DNA of 64,000 nucleotides. It comes from Flavihumibacter fluvii. GTDB taxonomy: Bacteria > Bacteroidota > Bacteroidia > Chitinophagales > Chitinophagaceae. The notes beneath the pieces are model-generated. The model had not been told where the DNA came from. It made no database searches and saw only the letters and a program-made list of their open reading frames with translations. The position numbers were made by a program, and so were the translations under genes. The stretch's first letter is position 1. Every line of letters begins with the position of its first letter. The DNA is taken from positions 2,566,001 through 2,630,000 of the forward strand of contig NZ_CP092333.1 of the NCBI RefSeq assembly GCF_018595675.2, in the 5' to 3' direction. Shown here one piece after another: positions 53,796 through 62,995 of this stretch.

Positions 53796-53940
53796 AATAT
53801 TCAATTTTTAAGGTTAACATTTCTATAACAAACTTGCAGGCGGCAATCGAAATGTTATTTAGATGGGTGGGCAACCGGCTATTTGAAGCTCTTTACAGAT
53901 TGTACGTGCTGAAAGGAGTAGTAATAATCAAATGCTGATA

Positions 53941-53972
53941 CAAAAGTAGCATGGAGTTTCGGGTCCTGCAAC
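53941..53972 (-). promoter_or_regulatory. Putative promoter of the 53373-53795 gene
   Basis: On the minus strand TACTTTTG (53948 to 53941) matches TAnnTTTG and a GTTG (53972 to 53969, one base from TTTG) lies 20 bases upstream. It would give a leader of about 140 bases before the ATG at 53795. Confidence 0.35.
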
Positions 53973-54077
53973 ACAAGTTTTATTCAATTATTTGATAACA
54001 AAACTGCGAATAAAATCACAAAATACTTACTGGAACTGTGTTTCGAAGGAATTTACTGATGATGCCCAAGGCTCGAA

Positions 54078-54895
54078 TCAGAGGTATGAAAGCCACTTAT
54101 CATTGTTTGTTTTCTTAAACTTGCTGAACCATTTGCATGGAAAGTAAAAACTCAGGACAGCTGAAACTCAGATACAATAGACTACCGGAAAATCATAAAC
54201 GAAGTTTATGAGACCGAAAAAAAGGAATATCAGGGTTAACGATCTGGCTGGTGGAATACCCTTCAGGAAAAAATGCAACAGTTAATAAAAAACCGTCACA
54301 TGACCTTAAACAAATACAAATCACAGCAAGACGGATGTAATGTTTTCCAACAATGATAATGCAATCAGAACAGGGTCAATTGTCATAAAGAGATCTAATA
54401 AGGAAGGCGGATAATTGCTGGTATTCCGGAATGATAAAAAGTTCTGCTTAGGAGTGCCATATAAATTCCATGGTGCTGCAGGGGACCCCTCCATTGTTAA
54501 TGAAAGGTAGTCAGTAAGTCTATGACCGAATAACGATATCAGACCAATTAGAAAGACCAGCCTCTTTGAAAAGTTGCTCAAGATACCAGGCAGAATCATG
54601 CTGCAACTGATGACCCTTATTAATTACTCCGAGAAAGAATACAGTATATAGGGGATTAAAGTTTAGTATAATTGGCACAAGCAATATTTATACCTGGATC
54701 AGACAGACTCCTCTATTCATCAGGAAACTGGTTACTTCGCGTTTAATTTTCCGCTGCGAAAACAGGTACGCTGAAATAATCGAAAGCAGTACAAACAAGG
54801 GGGCACAAAAATGAGTGATCCGGGGCCATGATGATTATCACCATTCCCCCTAAAATATAAATTGAAAGTATCCTTTGTAAAGGATTCGCAACGAT
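54078..54895 (-). pseudogene. Decayed DUF1624 / heparan-alpha-glucosaminide N-acetyltransferase-like gene
   Basis: Reading the minus strand in shifting frames recovers, in the family order, fragments of a DUF1624 membrane acyltransferase: RILSIYILGGMVIIIMAPDH (from 54880), RITHFCAPLFVLLSIISAYL and KREVTSFLMNRGVCLI ending in TAA near 54690, NFNPLYTVFFLGVI, SNFSKRLVFLIGLISLFGHR, NLYGTPKQNFLSF, YPPSLLDLFMTIDPVLIALS, FLLTVAFFPEGYSTSQ, SQIVNPDIPFF, then FVYDFPVVYCI, a TGA stop, and FYFPCKWFSKFKK to a final WLSYL and TGA at 54078. Intact family members run to about 370 residues (1.1 kb); here about 0.8 kb survives with at least two large internal deletions and several frameshifts. A 92-codon frame at 54321-54599 is one fragment only. 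Family match is from memory, so a search should confirm it. Confidence 0.75.
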
Positions 54896-54925
54896 ATCCT
54901 AATATTCAATTTTTAGGAGTTGGTT

Positions 54926-55357
54926 TTATTTAACCGTAATTACAATGGTTTCAGGTTTTGCACTTATGCTAAAACTAGCTTCCTTAAAAGTTGCAGAGCG
55001 TGTGACTGGCATAACATTATTTGAAAACCCATAATCCTCTTTTGGAATACCCAGGAAATTCTTATCCAGTGTGCCGTTCCCGTTTTCATCAAAAAAAACA
55101 GCAATGGCATATACGCCTGGATTAACATTTTCGAATGTTACAGCAACTTCCTCTTTATCCTTAACTGGAACTACTTTTTTTAGCACAGCAAGGCTTACAT
55201 CCATGTAGGACTGCGCGGAATTATACCAGCCAATAAACACATTGCCCTTTTTCTTGTCCAGGTTCTTAATGATGACGGTATGAGATCCAGCCTGGCCATT
55301 CGCCAGCATGGGTAGGCACCCTATACCCAAAAAAAGTAATACATATACACCACGCAT
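54926..55357 (-). CDS. DUF2141 secreted protein
   Basis: A 143-residue protein with a signal peptide (VYVLLFLGIGCLPMLANG) and one beta-sandwich domain of the DUF2141 family: HTVIIKNLDKKKGNVFIGWYN, VAVTFENVNPGVYAIAVFFDENGNGTLD and GIPKEDYGFSNN are the family's conserved stretches. The EF-hand-like DENGNGTLD may bind calcium. Function unknown. Its stop lies 30 bases before the start of the decayed acyltransferase gene on the same strand. Confidence 0.92.
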   Translation of the reverse strand: MRGVYVLLFLGIGCLPMLANGQAGSHTVIIKNLDKKKGNVFIGWYNSAQSYMDVSLAVLKKVVPVKDKEEVAVTFENVNPGVYAIAVFFDENGNGTLDKNFLGIPKEDYGFSNNVMPVTRSATFKEASFSISAKPETIVITVK

Positions 55358-55419
55358 AGCTGATAATTAATGGAAACACTAACAACGCTGATCGCTTTTG
55401 GTTCTATGCTTTTTTCCAC

Positions 55420-56634
55420 TTATTTCAGGTTGAACAGCCTTTCGGACACAGGGGCTAGTCCCGGCAAATTATTTTCCGGCCTGTCCAGATAAAAATATGC
55501 AGTAGAAGAATAATCATCTGAGCGGTAGAAATTGGTCCAGCCATCAGGAACACCTTGTGCTTCAAGGTTAATAAGGCTATCCTTTTTGAAAAAAGCCGTA
55601 AAACCATGCTCCCCTGCAATAGATACAGGCAATAATTTGGCACCCTGTTTCAGGTAATTGATTACATTCTTTTTAATATCACCGCCAATGGCCTGTATGG
55701 TTACCCGGCAATCAGATCTGAAATAAATGGGATCAGGAATATGGTAACGGTAAAAAGACCATTGCATCAGGGAATCATTGCTAATGGGGCAGCCCGTATA
55801 ACGGTTGATAAACATCCCCTGGCCCCAGGCTGTACCAATATAATCTTCAGTACCCGTTCCATTCAGGGTAGGAAATGATTGGTCGCCATCCAGGTAAATT
55901 TTTACCTCCCCTTCGCCAAACCAGGATTTACCATAAGCCGGACTGGCATTTACGCCAATATTCGCCCCAAGAAAACGTCCTTTGCCCTGAATAGCAGGAA
56001 GAATCTCATAGTCCCTGGCGAGTTGTGTAGCAGTATCCCTTCTCCAACTGGAATGGAAATAAAGGGGTGTTTCATCAAATCCTTTCACGAGGGTGTAATC
56101 CACATCAAAGAAAAATAGTCTTAAGGTTTTTGCAGATTCATTGGTCACCATGATCTTTGCCCCCTTCATGAACGGCATAGGAATAAAACAATTAAATGAC
56201 CTGCCTTCTGCATTGGCAAATAAAGCATTTTCAAAGGTTGTGGTACGTCCCAGTCCAACGCCAAAAAAATCACCAAAAGGAACCGATACAGCAGGCTTGC
56301 TGGCATTGTCCCAATACATATCAATACGCAGGGATCGCAACATTTCAGCAGATCGGTCATCGATGGTAATCCAAATTCTGCGAATAATACCCATGTCCTT
56401 GATATCCAGTAATGAGATGGATTTCCCGGCGGGTAATGAATCGAAGGCGTGGCCTTTGGCACCATTGTTTTCCTGACCACCCGCCCCCTTTGCCCCATTC
56501 AGGTTCTCCGGACTGCTCCACCGGGTCGTCATATTTTCATCAAAATGGAATAACTGATTGCTTTGATCGGTAAACTGTCTTTTTCCGGAACAGGAAGTGA
56601 GGAAGATAACACAGCAAATGACAAGGTATCGCAT
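55420..56634 (-). CDS. DUF2961 lipoprotein (GH172-like glycoside hydrolase)
   Basis: A 404-residue protein. Seen: lipobox VIFLTSCSG with Cys near residue 15, then the DUF2961 domain with RWSSPENLNGAKGAGGQ, IRRIWITIDD, VPFGDFFGVGLG, FFFDVDYTLV, GEGEVKIYLDGDQSFPTLNGTGTEDY and WSFYRYHIPDPIYF. Known: several DUF2961 proteins are now classed as GH172, acting on fructosides or D-arabinans; the acid in GTGTEDY and others in the core are the likely catalytic residues. The sugar target here is unknown. It is the first gene of its strand beside a divergent S10 carboxypeptidase. Confidence 0.9.
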   Translation of the reverse strand: MRYLVICCVIFLTSCSGKRQFTDQSNQLFHFDENMTTRWSSPENLNGAKGAGGQENNGAKGHAFDSLPAGKSISLLDIKDMGIIRRIWITIDDRSAEMLRSLRIDMYWDNASKPAVSVPFGDFFGVGLGRTTTFENALFANAEGRSFNCFIPMPFMKGAKIMVTNESAKTLRLFFFDVDYTLVKGFDETPLYFHSSWRRDTATQLARDYEILPAIQGKGRFLGANIGVNASPAYGKSWFGEGEVKIYLDGDQSFPTLNGTGTEDYIGTAWGQGMFINRYTGCPISNDSLMQWSFYRYHIPDPIYFRSDCRVTIQAIGGDIKKNVINYLKQGAKLLPVSIAGEHGFTAFFKKDSLINLEAQGVPDGWTNFYRSDDYSSTAYFYLDRPENNLPGLAPVSERLFNLK

Positions 56635-56756
56635 GAGATTTTTGAAATTTTTTCAGTATAAGATAAATAGTTTCTGGTACTTTTTGGTAACAGGAAATAA
56701 CCAGGGATAAGATTATGCTGAAACTGGCCAATATTCTATTATCTGGTAAAAATCAC

Positions 56757-56764
56757 TAGGTTTG
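56757..56764 (+). promoter_or_regulatory. Possible -7 box of the S10 carboxypeptidase gene
   Basis: TAGGTTTG matches TAnnTTTG 38 bases before the ATG at 56803, in the gap between divergent genes. No good TTTG lies at the expected distance upstream, so the call is weak. Confidence 0.3.
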
Positions 56765-56802
56765 ATTATCCAGTAGATTTACTAAAACAACGTCATTTAT
56801 TC

Positions 56803-58338
56803 ATGAAACATAAAGCAATCCTCATTGTGCTGATGATGGTATTTGTATTACCCGGATATGCACAACCGAAAATTTCAAAGACGCCTGAGCAGGAAGTGAA
56901 AGAGGAAAAAGCGCAAACATCCAACCAGGTATTTAATCCCGACTATTTAATTACCACTCAGCATGAAGTTGTTATAAAGGGGCAGAAAATCCCTTATAGG
57001 GCAACAGCCGGGACATTACCTGTTTGGGATGATGATGGCAAAACTGTAGCCGGACTTTTCTATACTTACTATGAAAGGTTGGATGTAAAAGACAGGGAGT
57101 CCAGGCCATTGGTGATCTCTTTTAATGGGGGTCCGGGTTCAGCATCTGTATGGATGCACCTGGCTTACACCGGCCCGCAGATTTTAAAAATTGATGAAGA
57201 AGGTTATCCGGTACAGCCATATGGGTATAAAGACAATCCAAACTCAATTTTAGATGTAGCAGATATCGTTTATGTTGATCCGGTGAATACAGGTTTTTCA
57301 AGGATAACCAATAAAGAAACGCCGAGGACCAAATTCTTCGGGGTCATGGCAGATATCAAATACCTGGCAGAATGGATCAACAGTTTTGTATCACGTGTGA
57401 ACAGGTGGGCGTCGCCGAAGTACTTAATTGGTGAAAGCTATGGCACTACCAGGGTATCTGGACTGGCACGTGAGTTGCAGGAGAAACAATGGATGTACCT
57501 GAACGGAGTAGTATTGGTATCGCCTACCGAATTGGGCATTGAACGCGGCGCGGCTACTGACGCTGCACTTCGCCTACCCTATTTTTCAGCTACCGCCTGG
57601 TACCATAAAATGTTGCCGGGAGACTTGCAACAGAAGGACCTGACCGATATGCTGCCTGAAGTGGAAAATTTCACTATGAATGAATTGATCCCGGCGATGA
57701 ATAAAGGCAGCCAGTTATCTGTAACTGATAAACAAAATATTGCAGCCAAAATGGCCCGTTATTCCGGTTTATCCGAGAAGGTCATCCTTCAGAATAACCT
57801 GGATGTATCACCATCCTTTTTCTGGAAAGAGTTGTTACGTGATAAGGGATTTACGATTGGCAGGTTGGATTCAAGGTATAAAGGCATGGATAAAATGTCT
57901 TCCGGAGAAAGTGTTGATTATAATGCTGAATTAAACTCATGGCTACACTCTTTTACCCCTCCGATCAATATGTATCTGCGGGAAAAATTGAAATACAAAA
58001 CCGACCTCAAATACAATATGTTCGGATCTGTTTATCCTTGGGACGACACCAATAACCATACTGCAGAAGACCTGCGAAAAGCCATGGCAGAAAATCCATT
58101 CCTGTATGTAATGGTTCAATCGGGCTATTATGATGGAGCATGTGATTATTTTAATGCGAAATATAATATGTGGCAGATGGATCCCGGTGGAAAATTATCA
58201 AGCCGGTTAAGTTGGAAAGGCTACCGCAGCGGACATATGATGTACCTGCGCAATGAGGACCTGGTCAGCAGCAATGAACATATTAGGCAATTCATACAAC
58301 ATTCGTTGCCCAAACCCGGGCAACCAGCTAAATATTGA
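56803..58338 (+). CDS. S10 serine carboxypeptidase, secreted
   Basis: A 511-residue exported peptidase that removes C-terminal residues. Seen: signal peptide (AILIVLMMVFVLPGYAQ), FNGGPGSASVWMHL (oxyanion region), GESYGTTRVSGLA with the catalytic Ser, VQSGYYDGACDYF with the catalytic Asp and YRSGHMMYLR with the catalytic His, so the triad is complete. Length matches bacterial S10 members. With the M32 enzyme and Xaa-Pro aminopeptidase it fits a peptide-scavenging lifestyle. The Gfo/Idh/MocA gene follows after 51 bases on the same strand. Confidence 0.95.
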   Translation: MKHKAILIVLMMVFVLPGYAQPKISKTPEQEVKEEKAQTSNQVFNPDYLITTQHEVVIKGQKIPYRATAGTLPVWDDDGKTVAGLFYTYYERLDVKDRESRPLVISFNGGPGSASVWMHLAYTGPQILKIDEEGYPVQPYGYKDNPNSILDVADIVYVDPVNTGFSRITNKETPRTKFFGVMADIKYLAEWINSFVSRVNRWASPKYLIGESYGTTRVSGLARELQEKQWMYLNGVVLVSPTELGIERGAATDAALRLPYFSATAWYHKMLPGDLQQKDLTDMLPEVENFTMNELIPAMNKGSQLSVTDKQNIAAKMARYSGLSEKVILQNNLDVSPSFFWKELLRDKGFTIGRLDSRYKGMDKMSSGESVDYNAELNSWLHSFTPPINMYLREKLKYKTDLKYNMFGSVYPWDDTNNHTAEDLRKAMAENPFLYVMVQSGYYDGACDYFNAKYNMWQMDPGGKLSSRLSWKGYRSGHMMYLRNEDLVSSNEHIRQFIQHSLPKPGQPAKY

Positions 58339-58389
58339 GGAGGAATCAAGGTGTTTATTTGGTAAATTGTAATTATAAAAGAAACGATT

Positions 58390-59490
58390 ATGCCACTCCA
58401 TTCAAGAAGGGATATTATAAAGGCCCTGGCCATGAGCAGTGGAGCTTTATTGTTCCAGCCAAACAATTTATTGGCGGCTACGCGCAGGAAAAAAGAAAAG
58501 CTTGGTGTTGCCCTGGTTGGACTGGGTTACTATAGTACTGATCTATTGGCACCCGCATTACAACAAACCAAAAATTGCTACCTGGCAGGAATTGTAACGG
58601 GAACCCCTTCAAAGGCAGAAGCCTGGAAAAAGAAGTACAATCTGGCAGATAAAAACATTTACAACTATCAGCAATTTGGTCAGCTGGCCAATAACCATGA
58701 AATAGATATACTGTATATTGTTCTTCCGCCATCAATGCATCGCGAGTTTGTTATCAGGGCAGCTGAAGCCGGCAAACATGTATGGTGTGAAAAACCAATG
58801 GCTATGACTGTTAAGGAATGTCAGGATATGATTGAAGCATGTTCAAAAAACAAAAAGTCCCTGGCAATAGGATACCGGCTTCAACATGAGCCAAATACGC
58901 AGGAATACCGCAAAATTATTCGGGAAAATAAATTAGGTAATGTACTGGCCCTGAATTGTGCTGCGGGATATAGGGACGATCGGACCAATCATTGGAAACA
59001 AATCAGGAATATGGGTGGTGGTGCATTACTGGATATGGGTGTTTACGCCATACAGGGGGCCCGGCTTGGAACAGGTATGGAACCTGTTTCGGTTGTTTCT
59101 GCCAAAACATCCACCACAAGGCCGGAAATTTACACCAACGGGCTAGAAGAAACAGCGATAGCACAACTTGAGTTCCCTGGCGGGATTATGGCAAATATCA
59201 AAACCAGTTTTGGAGAAAATATCAATTTCATGGACATCAGCTGCAGTCGTGGCAAAATCAGCCTGGCCCCCTATTCTGGATATGATGGGATCATTGGATC
59301 CAGTCCGCTTGGAAAAATAAACTACTCATATAAAGCACCCTGGCAGCAAGCAAAACAAATGGATGACGATGCGTTGTCCATCATGCAAAACAAGGCCGTT
59401 CTTGTTCCTGGCGAAGAAGGTTTAAGGGATATCCGTATTGTGGAGGCTATCAAAGCATCAGCATCACAACAGAAGAGCATTCATTTATGA
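58390..59490 (+). CDS. Gfo/Idh/MocA-family oxidoreductase with Tat signal
   Basis: A 366-residue NAD(P)-dependent oxidoreductase probably exported folded by the Tat system. Seen: twin-arginine start HSRRDIIKALAMSSGALLF, a Rossmann domain (KLGVALVGLGYYSTDLLAPAL, then DILYIVLPPSMH and the family motif WCEKPMAMT with EKP), and the C-terminal GFO_IDH_MocA_C domain with GGGALLDMGVYAIQGARLG. Known: exported relatives such as glucose-fructose oxidoreductase act on sugars with tightly bound cofactor. The sugar is unknown. No gene lies in the next 250 bases; I see nothing recognisable there. Confidence 0.92.
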   Translation: MPLHSRRDIIKALAMSSGALLFQPNNLLAATRRKKEKLGVALVGLGYYSTDLLAPALQQTKNCYLAGIVTGTPSKAEAWKKKYNLADKNIYNYQQFGQLANNHEIDILYIVLPPSMHREFVIRAAEAGKHVWCEKPMAMTVKECQDMIEACSKNKKSLAIGYRLQHEPNTQEYRKIIRENKLGNVLALNCAAGYRDDRTNHWKQIRNMGGGALLDMGVYAIQGARLGTGMEPVSVVSAKTSTTRPEIYTNGLEETAIAQLEFPGGIMANIKTSFGENINFMDISCSRGKISLAPYSGYDGIIGSSPLGKINYSYKAPWQQAKQMDDDALSIMQNKAVLVPGEEGLRDIRIVEAIKASASQQKSIHL

Positions 59491-59743
59491 TCGGGATTGG
59501 AAATTTTGCTGCAAGTTGAAGTATGACTTTTTTTAATACAGGTAATATCATCCACCCAATGGTAATTATGGTGAGCGATATAATCACACAGACACGTGGT
59601 ATAATTTGACAGGCAGCTCCATGATTAGTCCACACATGAAACCATGAGACAATAATCCCTGGCAGGTCCTGTTTTTTGTATTGATTCCATTAAAGGAATA
59701 TACCCATACAAAAGCATCAGTACATGGAAAGTGGCAAATATTG

Positions 59744-61117
59744 TTATCCCCGTAAATGCCAGGCCTTTGGTTGTACAAAGGCCCTGATTCCTGCAAATGA
59801 CAATGTAGCGCCAAGACCAGAATGCTTCCTGCCTGACCATGGTAATCCGGCACTCACACGATCACAGCAATTCCAATACACTGTGCCGGTATTCATTAGT
59901 TGCATAATTTTTTCCGCCCTGTCAAAATCCGAAGAATAAACAGCTGCAGTAAGGCCATATTCAGTATCCAGCATCAATTGTGTAGCTTCCTCATCATTAG
60001 CAACTTTCTGGATACCGATCACAGGACCAAAGGATTCTGCTTTCATAACTGCCATAGAATGATTCACACCGGTAAGTATAGTAGGTGATATAAAATAACC
60101 TTTTGCAGGAACCGGGTTTCCACCGGCAACGATGGTGGCACCTTTACCCACAGCATCATCAATTTGTGACTTTAAAAAATCTGCTTGCTCCTTCCGACTT
60201 AATGGTCCTATTTCCGTTGATGGATCTGTAGGATCACCCACAACAAGTTTTGCGGATTGTGCTGAGATAGACTGAACAAACGCATCATAAACTTTTTCCT
60301 GAACATAAATCCTTTCAACAGCGCAGCAACTTTGTCCATTGTTATATACTACGCCCTCAAGGGCTGCTTCGGCCACTTTGTCGATATCCTCCACATCGTC
60401 CGCAACATACAAGGGATCCTTCCCGCCCAGCTCCAATTGGCAGGGCACCATTTTGGGTGCCACTTTGGAAGCGATATACTGCCCGGTTTTATAACTGCCT
60501 GTGAAGAAATAGCCATCGAGTGGTAGTTCAAGCAACATACCACCAACAGCACCGCCGCCAGCAGCCATCTGGAAAACATTTTCAGGTACACCTGCCTTAT
60601 AGATCATGTCCCGGATATGTTGTCCCGTGAGAAGGGTGAATTCCGAAGGCTTGTAAAAGACGGCATTACCGCCAATCAGAGCCGGAATAATAACATTCAC
60701 CCCTATGAGGTAAGGGTAATTCCAGGCGGAAATATTTGCGATAACACCTAATGGTTCATAGGTTATCTTTTCTTTTGTTCCGCCCTCCGAATTAACCCAT
60801 TCGGGTGATAACCATTTCTCTGAATGATCAATGAAAAACCTTATCCTTCCACGCGCACCGTTGATTTCATTACGCGCCTGCTGCAAAGGTTTCCCCATTT
60901 CTGTTGTAAGAGATAATGAAATGGTTTCTTTTTCTGCTTCGAGCAGATTATAAAATTGTTCGATGCAGGCAAGTCTTTCGGACAATGGCCTTGCAGCCCA
61001 GGCTGGCTGACCTTTCCGGAGCAATGCATACTTTTCGGCTATAGTTTCTTCAGTATCAGCGGCGATGGTAGTTACCAGCTCTTCTGTAGCCGGATTAATC
61101 ACTTTTATATTACTCAT
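59744..61117 (-). CDS. NAD-dependent aldehyde dehydrogenase (succinate-semialdehyde type)
   Basis: A 457-residue enzyme oxidising an aldehyde to an acid. Seen: cofactor region YPYLIGVNVIIPAL and KPSEFTLLTG, the general-base LELGGKDPLYV with catalytic Glu, GVVYNNGQSCCAVERIYV with the catalytic Cys, and the closing ESFGPVIGIQ. Closest architecture is succinate- or gamma-aminobutyraldehyde-type dehydrogenases. It is the last gene of the minus-strand group and its ATG overlaps the hydrolase stop by eight bases. With its neighbours it may carry the carbon of a glutamylated amine or amino alcohol to an acid; this is inferred. Confidence 0.93.
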   Translation of the reverse strand: MSNIKVINPATEELVTTIAADTEETIAEKYALLRKGQPAWAARPLSERLACIEQFYNLLEAEKETISLSLTTEMGKPLQQARNEINGARGRIRFFIDHSEKWLSPEWVNSEGGTKEKITYEPLGVIANISAWNYPYLIGVNVIIPALIGGNAVFYKPSEFTLLTGQHIRDMIYKAGVPENVFQMAAGGGAVGGMLLELPLDGYFFTGSYKTGQYIASKVAPKMVPCQLELGGKDPLYVADDVEDIDKVAEAALEGVVYNNGQSCCAVERIYVQEKVYDAFVQSISAQSAKLVVGDPTDPSTEIGPLSRKEQADFLKSQIDDAVGKGATIVAGGNPVPAKGYFISPTILTGVNHSMAVMKAESFGPVIGIQKVANDEEATQLMLDTEYGLTAAVYSSDFDRAEKIMQLMNTGTVYWNCCDRVSAGLPWSGRKHSGLGATLSFAGIRAFVQPKAWHLRG

Positions 61118-61826
61118 GTTGGGTTCTTATTGCGTTCAGGAAACTTTGTTTGAGTTGCAAAGAAAGCGGGCTCTCTTCTTTATCAGGCATACGCTCAGGA
61201 TGCCACTGTACACATAACAAATAGGGTTTATCATTTTTATCCTTATATTCTATTCCTTCAATGGTTCGGTCGTTGGTGCCGGAACGTGCATTTACCAGAA
61301 GGGTTGGCGCGATTTCATCCTCATCAATAGCCTGGTGGTGTGCACTGTTTACCATCCCTTCATGCACTTGTGAAATATTAAATAACAAACTATCTTCTGC
61401 AATGTGCACGAGATGTTGTTTGTCTTCGTCACCGGATTTTTTGTGGACCTCATTTTCTTCACCCAGGTCCTGCACCAGTTTCCCGCCCTCCAGCACATTT
61501 ACCAATTGTAAACCGCGGCAAATACCCAGCACTGGCAAGTGGTGGACTTTAGCGTATTCATAGATCTTCTTTTCAAAAAGGTCTCTCTCGGTCTGAAATA
61601 ATTCTGGTTTATGTTCATAATCAATATCGCCATTATATAAATCTGTATCAATATCTATCCCCCCCGTAAGTATAAAAGCGGAACATTCACTTATATCGTG
61701 ATCATTGTTCTCCAGGAATGACAACTGGATCAATTCAATATCCTGCCCAAGGTCTTCAGGTGTAAACCAATTCCAGTAATTGTGATAATTCGTGGTAGTA
61801 TAACTAATACCGATCTTCTTTTTCAT
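61110..61826 (-). CDS. Gamma-glutamyl-gamma-aminobutyrate hydrolase-like glutamine amidotransferase (PuuD-type)
   Basis: A 238-residue class I amidotransferase-fold hydrolase. Seen: FILTGGIDIDTDLY, the nucleophile in LGICRGLQLVNVLEGG and the His-Glu pair in VQWHPERMPD, forming the Cys-His-Glu triad. Known: PuuD releases glutamate from gamma-glutamyl-GABA in putrescine breakdown. Beside a glutamine synthetase-like gene and an aldehyde dehydrogenase, removal of a gamma-glutamyl tag is a sensible role. It starts eight bases after the alcohol dehydrogenase stop and overlaps the aldehyde dehydrogenase start. Confidence 0.92.
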   Translation of the reverse strand: MKKKIGISYTTTNYHNYWNWFTPEDLGQDIELIQLSFLENNDHDISECSAFILTGGIDIDTDLYNGDIDYEHKPELFQTERDLFEKKIYEYAKVHHLPVLGICRGLQLVNVLEGGKLVQDLGEENEVHKKSGDEDKQHLVHIAEDSLLFNISQVHEGMVNSAHHQAIDEDEIAPTLLVNARSGTNDRTIEGIEYKDKNDKPYLLCVQWHPERMPDKEESPLSLQLKQSFLNAIRTQHE

Positions 61827-61834
61827 TGCTTTAC

Positions 61835-62986
61835 CTATAAAGCGGCCATGTAAAGTTGTTTGAAATTTTCACGACTAACCGGCTTAGGATTATTGGGATG
61901 GCAGAAATCGGCAAAGGCAAGGTCTGAAAGGGTTTCAATATGCTCTTCCTTAACACCGATATCACGCAATTTGGTGGGTAGTCCCAGTGATCTGTTAAGG
62001 TCAAACAAGTAATTGACCATAGTCTCGCCAGATTCTCCTGACAATTCCATGCTGCGGCACATGCGACGGAACTGGGCTTCCTGGCCGGCATAATTAAATT
62101 GCATACCATAAGGCAGGTTTACTGCATTGGCCAATCCATGGTGGGTATCGATCAATTGAGACAATGGATGTGCAAGGGAATGCACAACCCCAAGGCCCTT
62201 TTGAAATGCCACTGCACCCATCAGGGACGCAATCATCATTTTGCTTCTTGATTCCAGGTCTGGTTTATTCACAGCTTTTTCAATCGACTGATTTATCAAT
62301 GCCATTCCTTCCAGTGCAATACCTTCTGCCATCGGATGAAATCCTTTGGCAATATAGGCCTCCATATTATGGGTGAGGGCATCCATGCCGGTTGCAGCTG
62401 TAATAAATGGTGGCAGGTCCATGCTTAGCAAAGGATCCGCAAAAACGATTTTAGCCAGGAGTTTTGGAGAGAAGAGAATGCGTTTGCGGTGTGTATCATC
62501 TTCTGATATGATGGCGCTCCTGCCCACTTCGCTACCTGTTCCGCTGGTCGTAGGAACAGTAATAAAATAAGGCACATCTTCGGTTACATACTGGTCACCG
62601 CCAATGAGGTCATCATAATCAAAAAGGTCGCGGTGGTGGTTGATGCGAAGGGCAATGGCGCGGGCAACATCCATCGCTGCACCACCACCAATGCCAATAA
62701 TTGCATCGCGGCCGGTACTTATAAAAGCCTCCCCTCCGGCCAATACATCAGACTTTACTGGGTTCTTGTGGATGCCGGAAAACACCTCGGCTGCAATGGA
62801 TTTTTGTTCAAGGCTTTTCAAAATATCCTTGAAAAAACCAAGGTCACGAACATTTGGATCGGTCACGATGAGAGGACGGGTAAATCCTGCTTTCTTCAGG
62901 TGGTCAGGCAATTCTTTAATAGCGCCTGCACCAAAACGGATGACAGTCGGAAAATTATATTGCCTGATCGTATTAAAATCGGTCAT
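61835..62986 (-). CDS. Iron-containing alcohol dehydrogenase
   Basis: A 383-residue NAD(P)-dependent dehydrogenase of the group III type. Seen: GIGGGAAMDVARAIAL (cofactor loop GGGAAMD), TVPTTSGTGSEVG, and the metal ligands in TGMDALTHNMEAY, VVHSLAHPLS and DTHHGLANAVNL (Asp plus three His). Substrates of this family include 4-hydroxybutyrate, lactaldehyde and longer alcohols. It lies nine bases after the glutamine synthetase-like stop and before the PuuD-like hydrolase, where a classical putrescine pathway has an amine oxidase instead. An amino-alcohol or hydroxyacid substrate would explain this; unproven. Confidence 0.93.
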   Translation of the reverse strand: MTDFNTIRQYNFPTVIRFGAGAIKELPDHLKKAGFTRPLIVTDPNVRDLGFFKDILKSLEQKSIAAEVFSGIHKNPVKSDVLAGGEAFISTGRDAIIGIGGGAAMDVARAIALRINHHRDLFDYDDLIGGDQYVTEDVPYFITVPTTSGTGSEVGRSAIISEDDTHRKRILFSPKLLAKIVFADPLLSMDLPPFITAATGMDALTHNMEAYIAKGFHPMAEGIALEGMALINQSIEKAVNKPDLESRSKMMIASLMGAVAFQKGLGVVHSLAHPLSQLIDTHHGLANAVNLPYGMQFNYAGQEAQFRRMCRSMELSGESGETMVNYLFDLNRSLGLPTKLRDIGVKEEHIETLSDLAFADFCHPNNPKPVSRENFKQLYMAAL

Positions 62987-62995
62987 AGTTATTAT

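Noticed and set aside
54321-54599. A 92-codon minus-strand frame that could be called a small gene
   Set aside because: Its sequence is one segment of the decayed DUF1624-like gene; matching segments lie before and after it in other frames.
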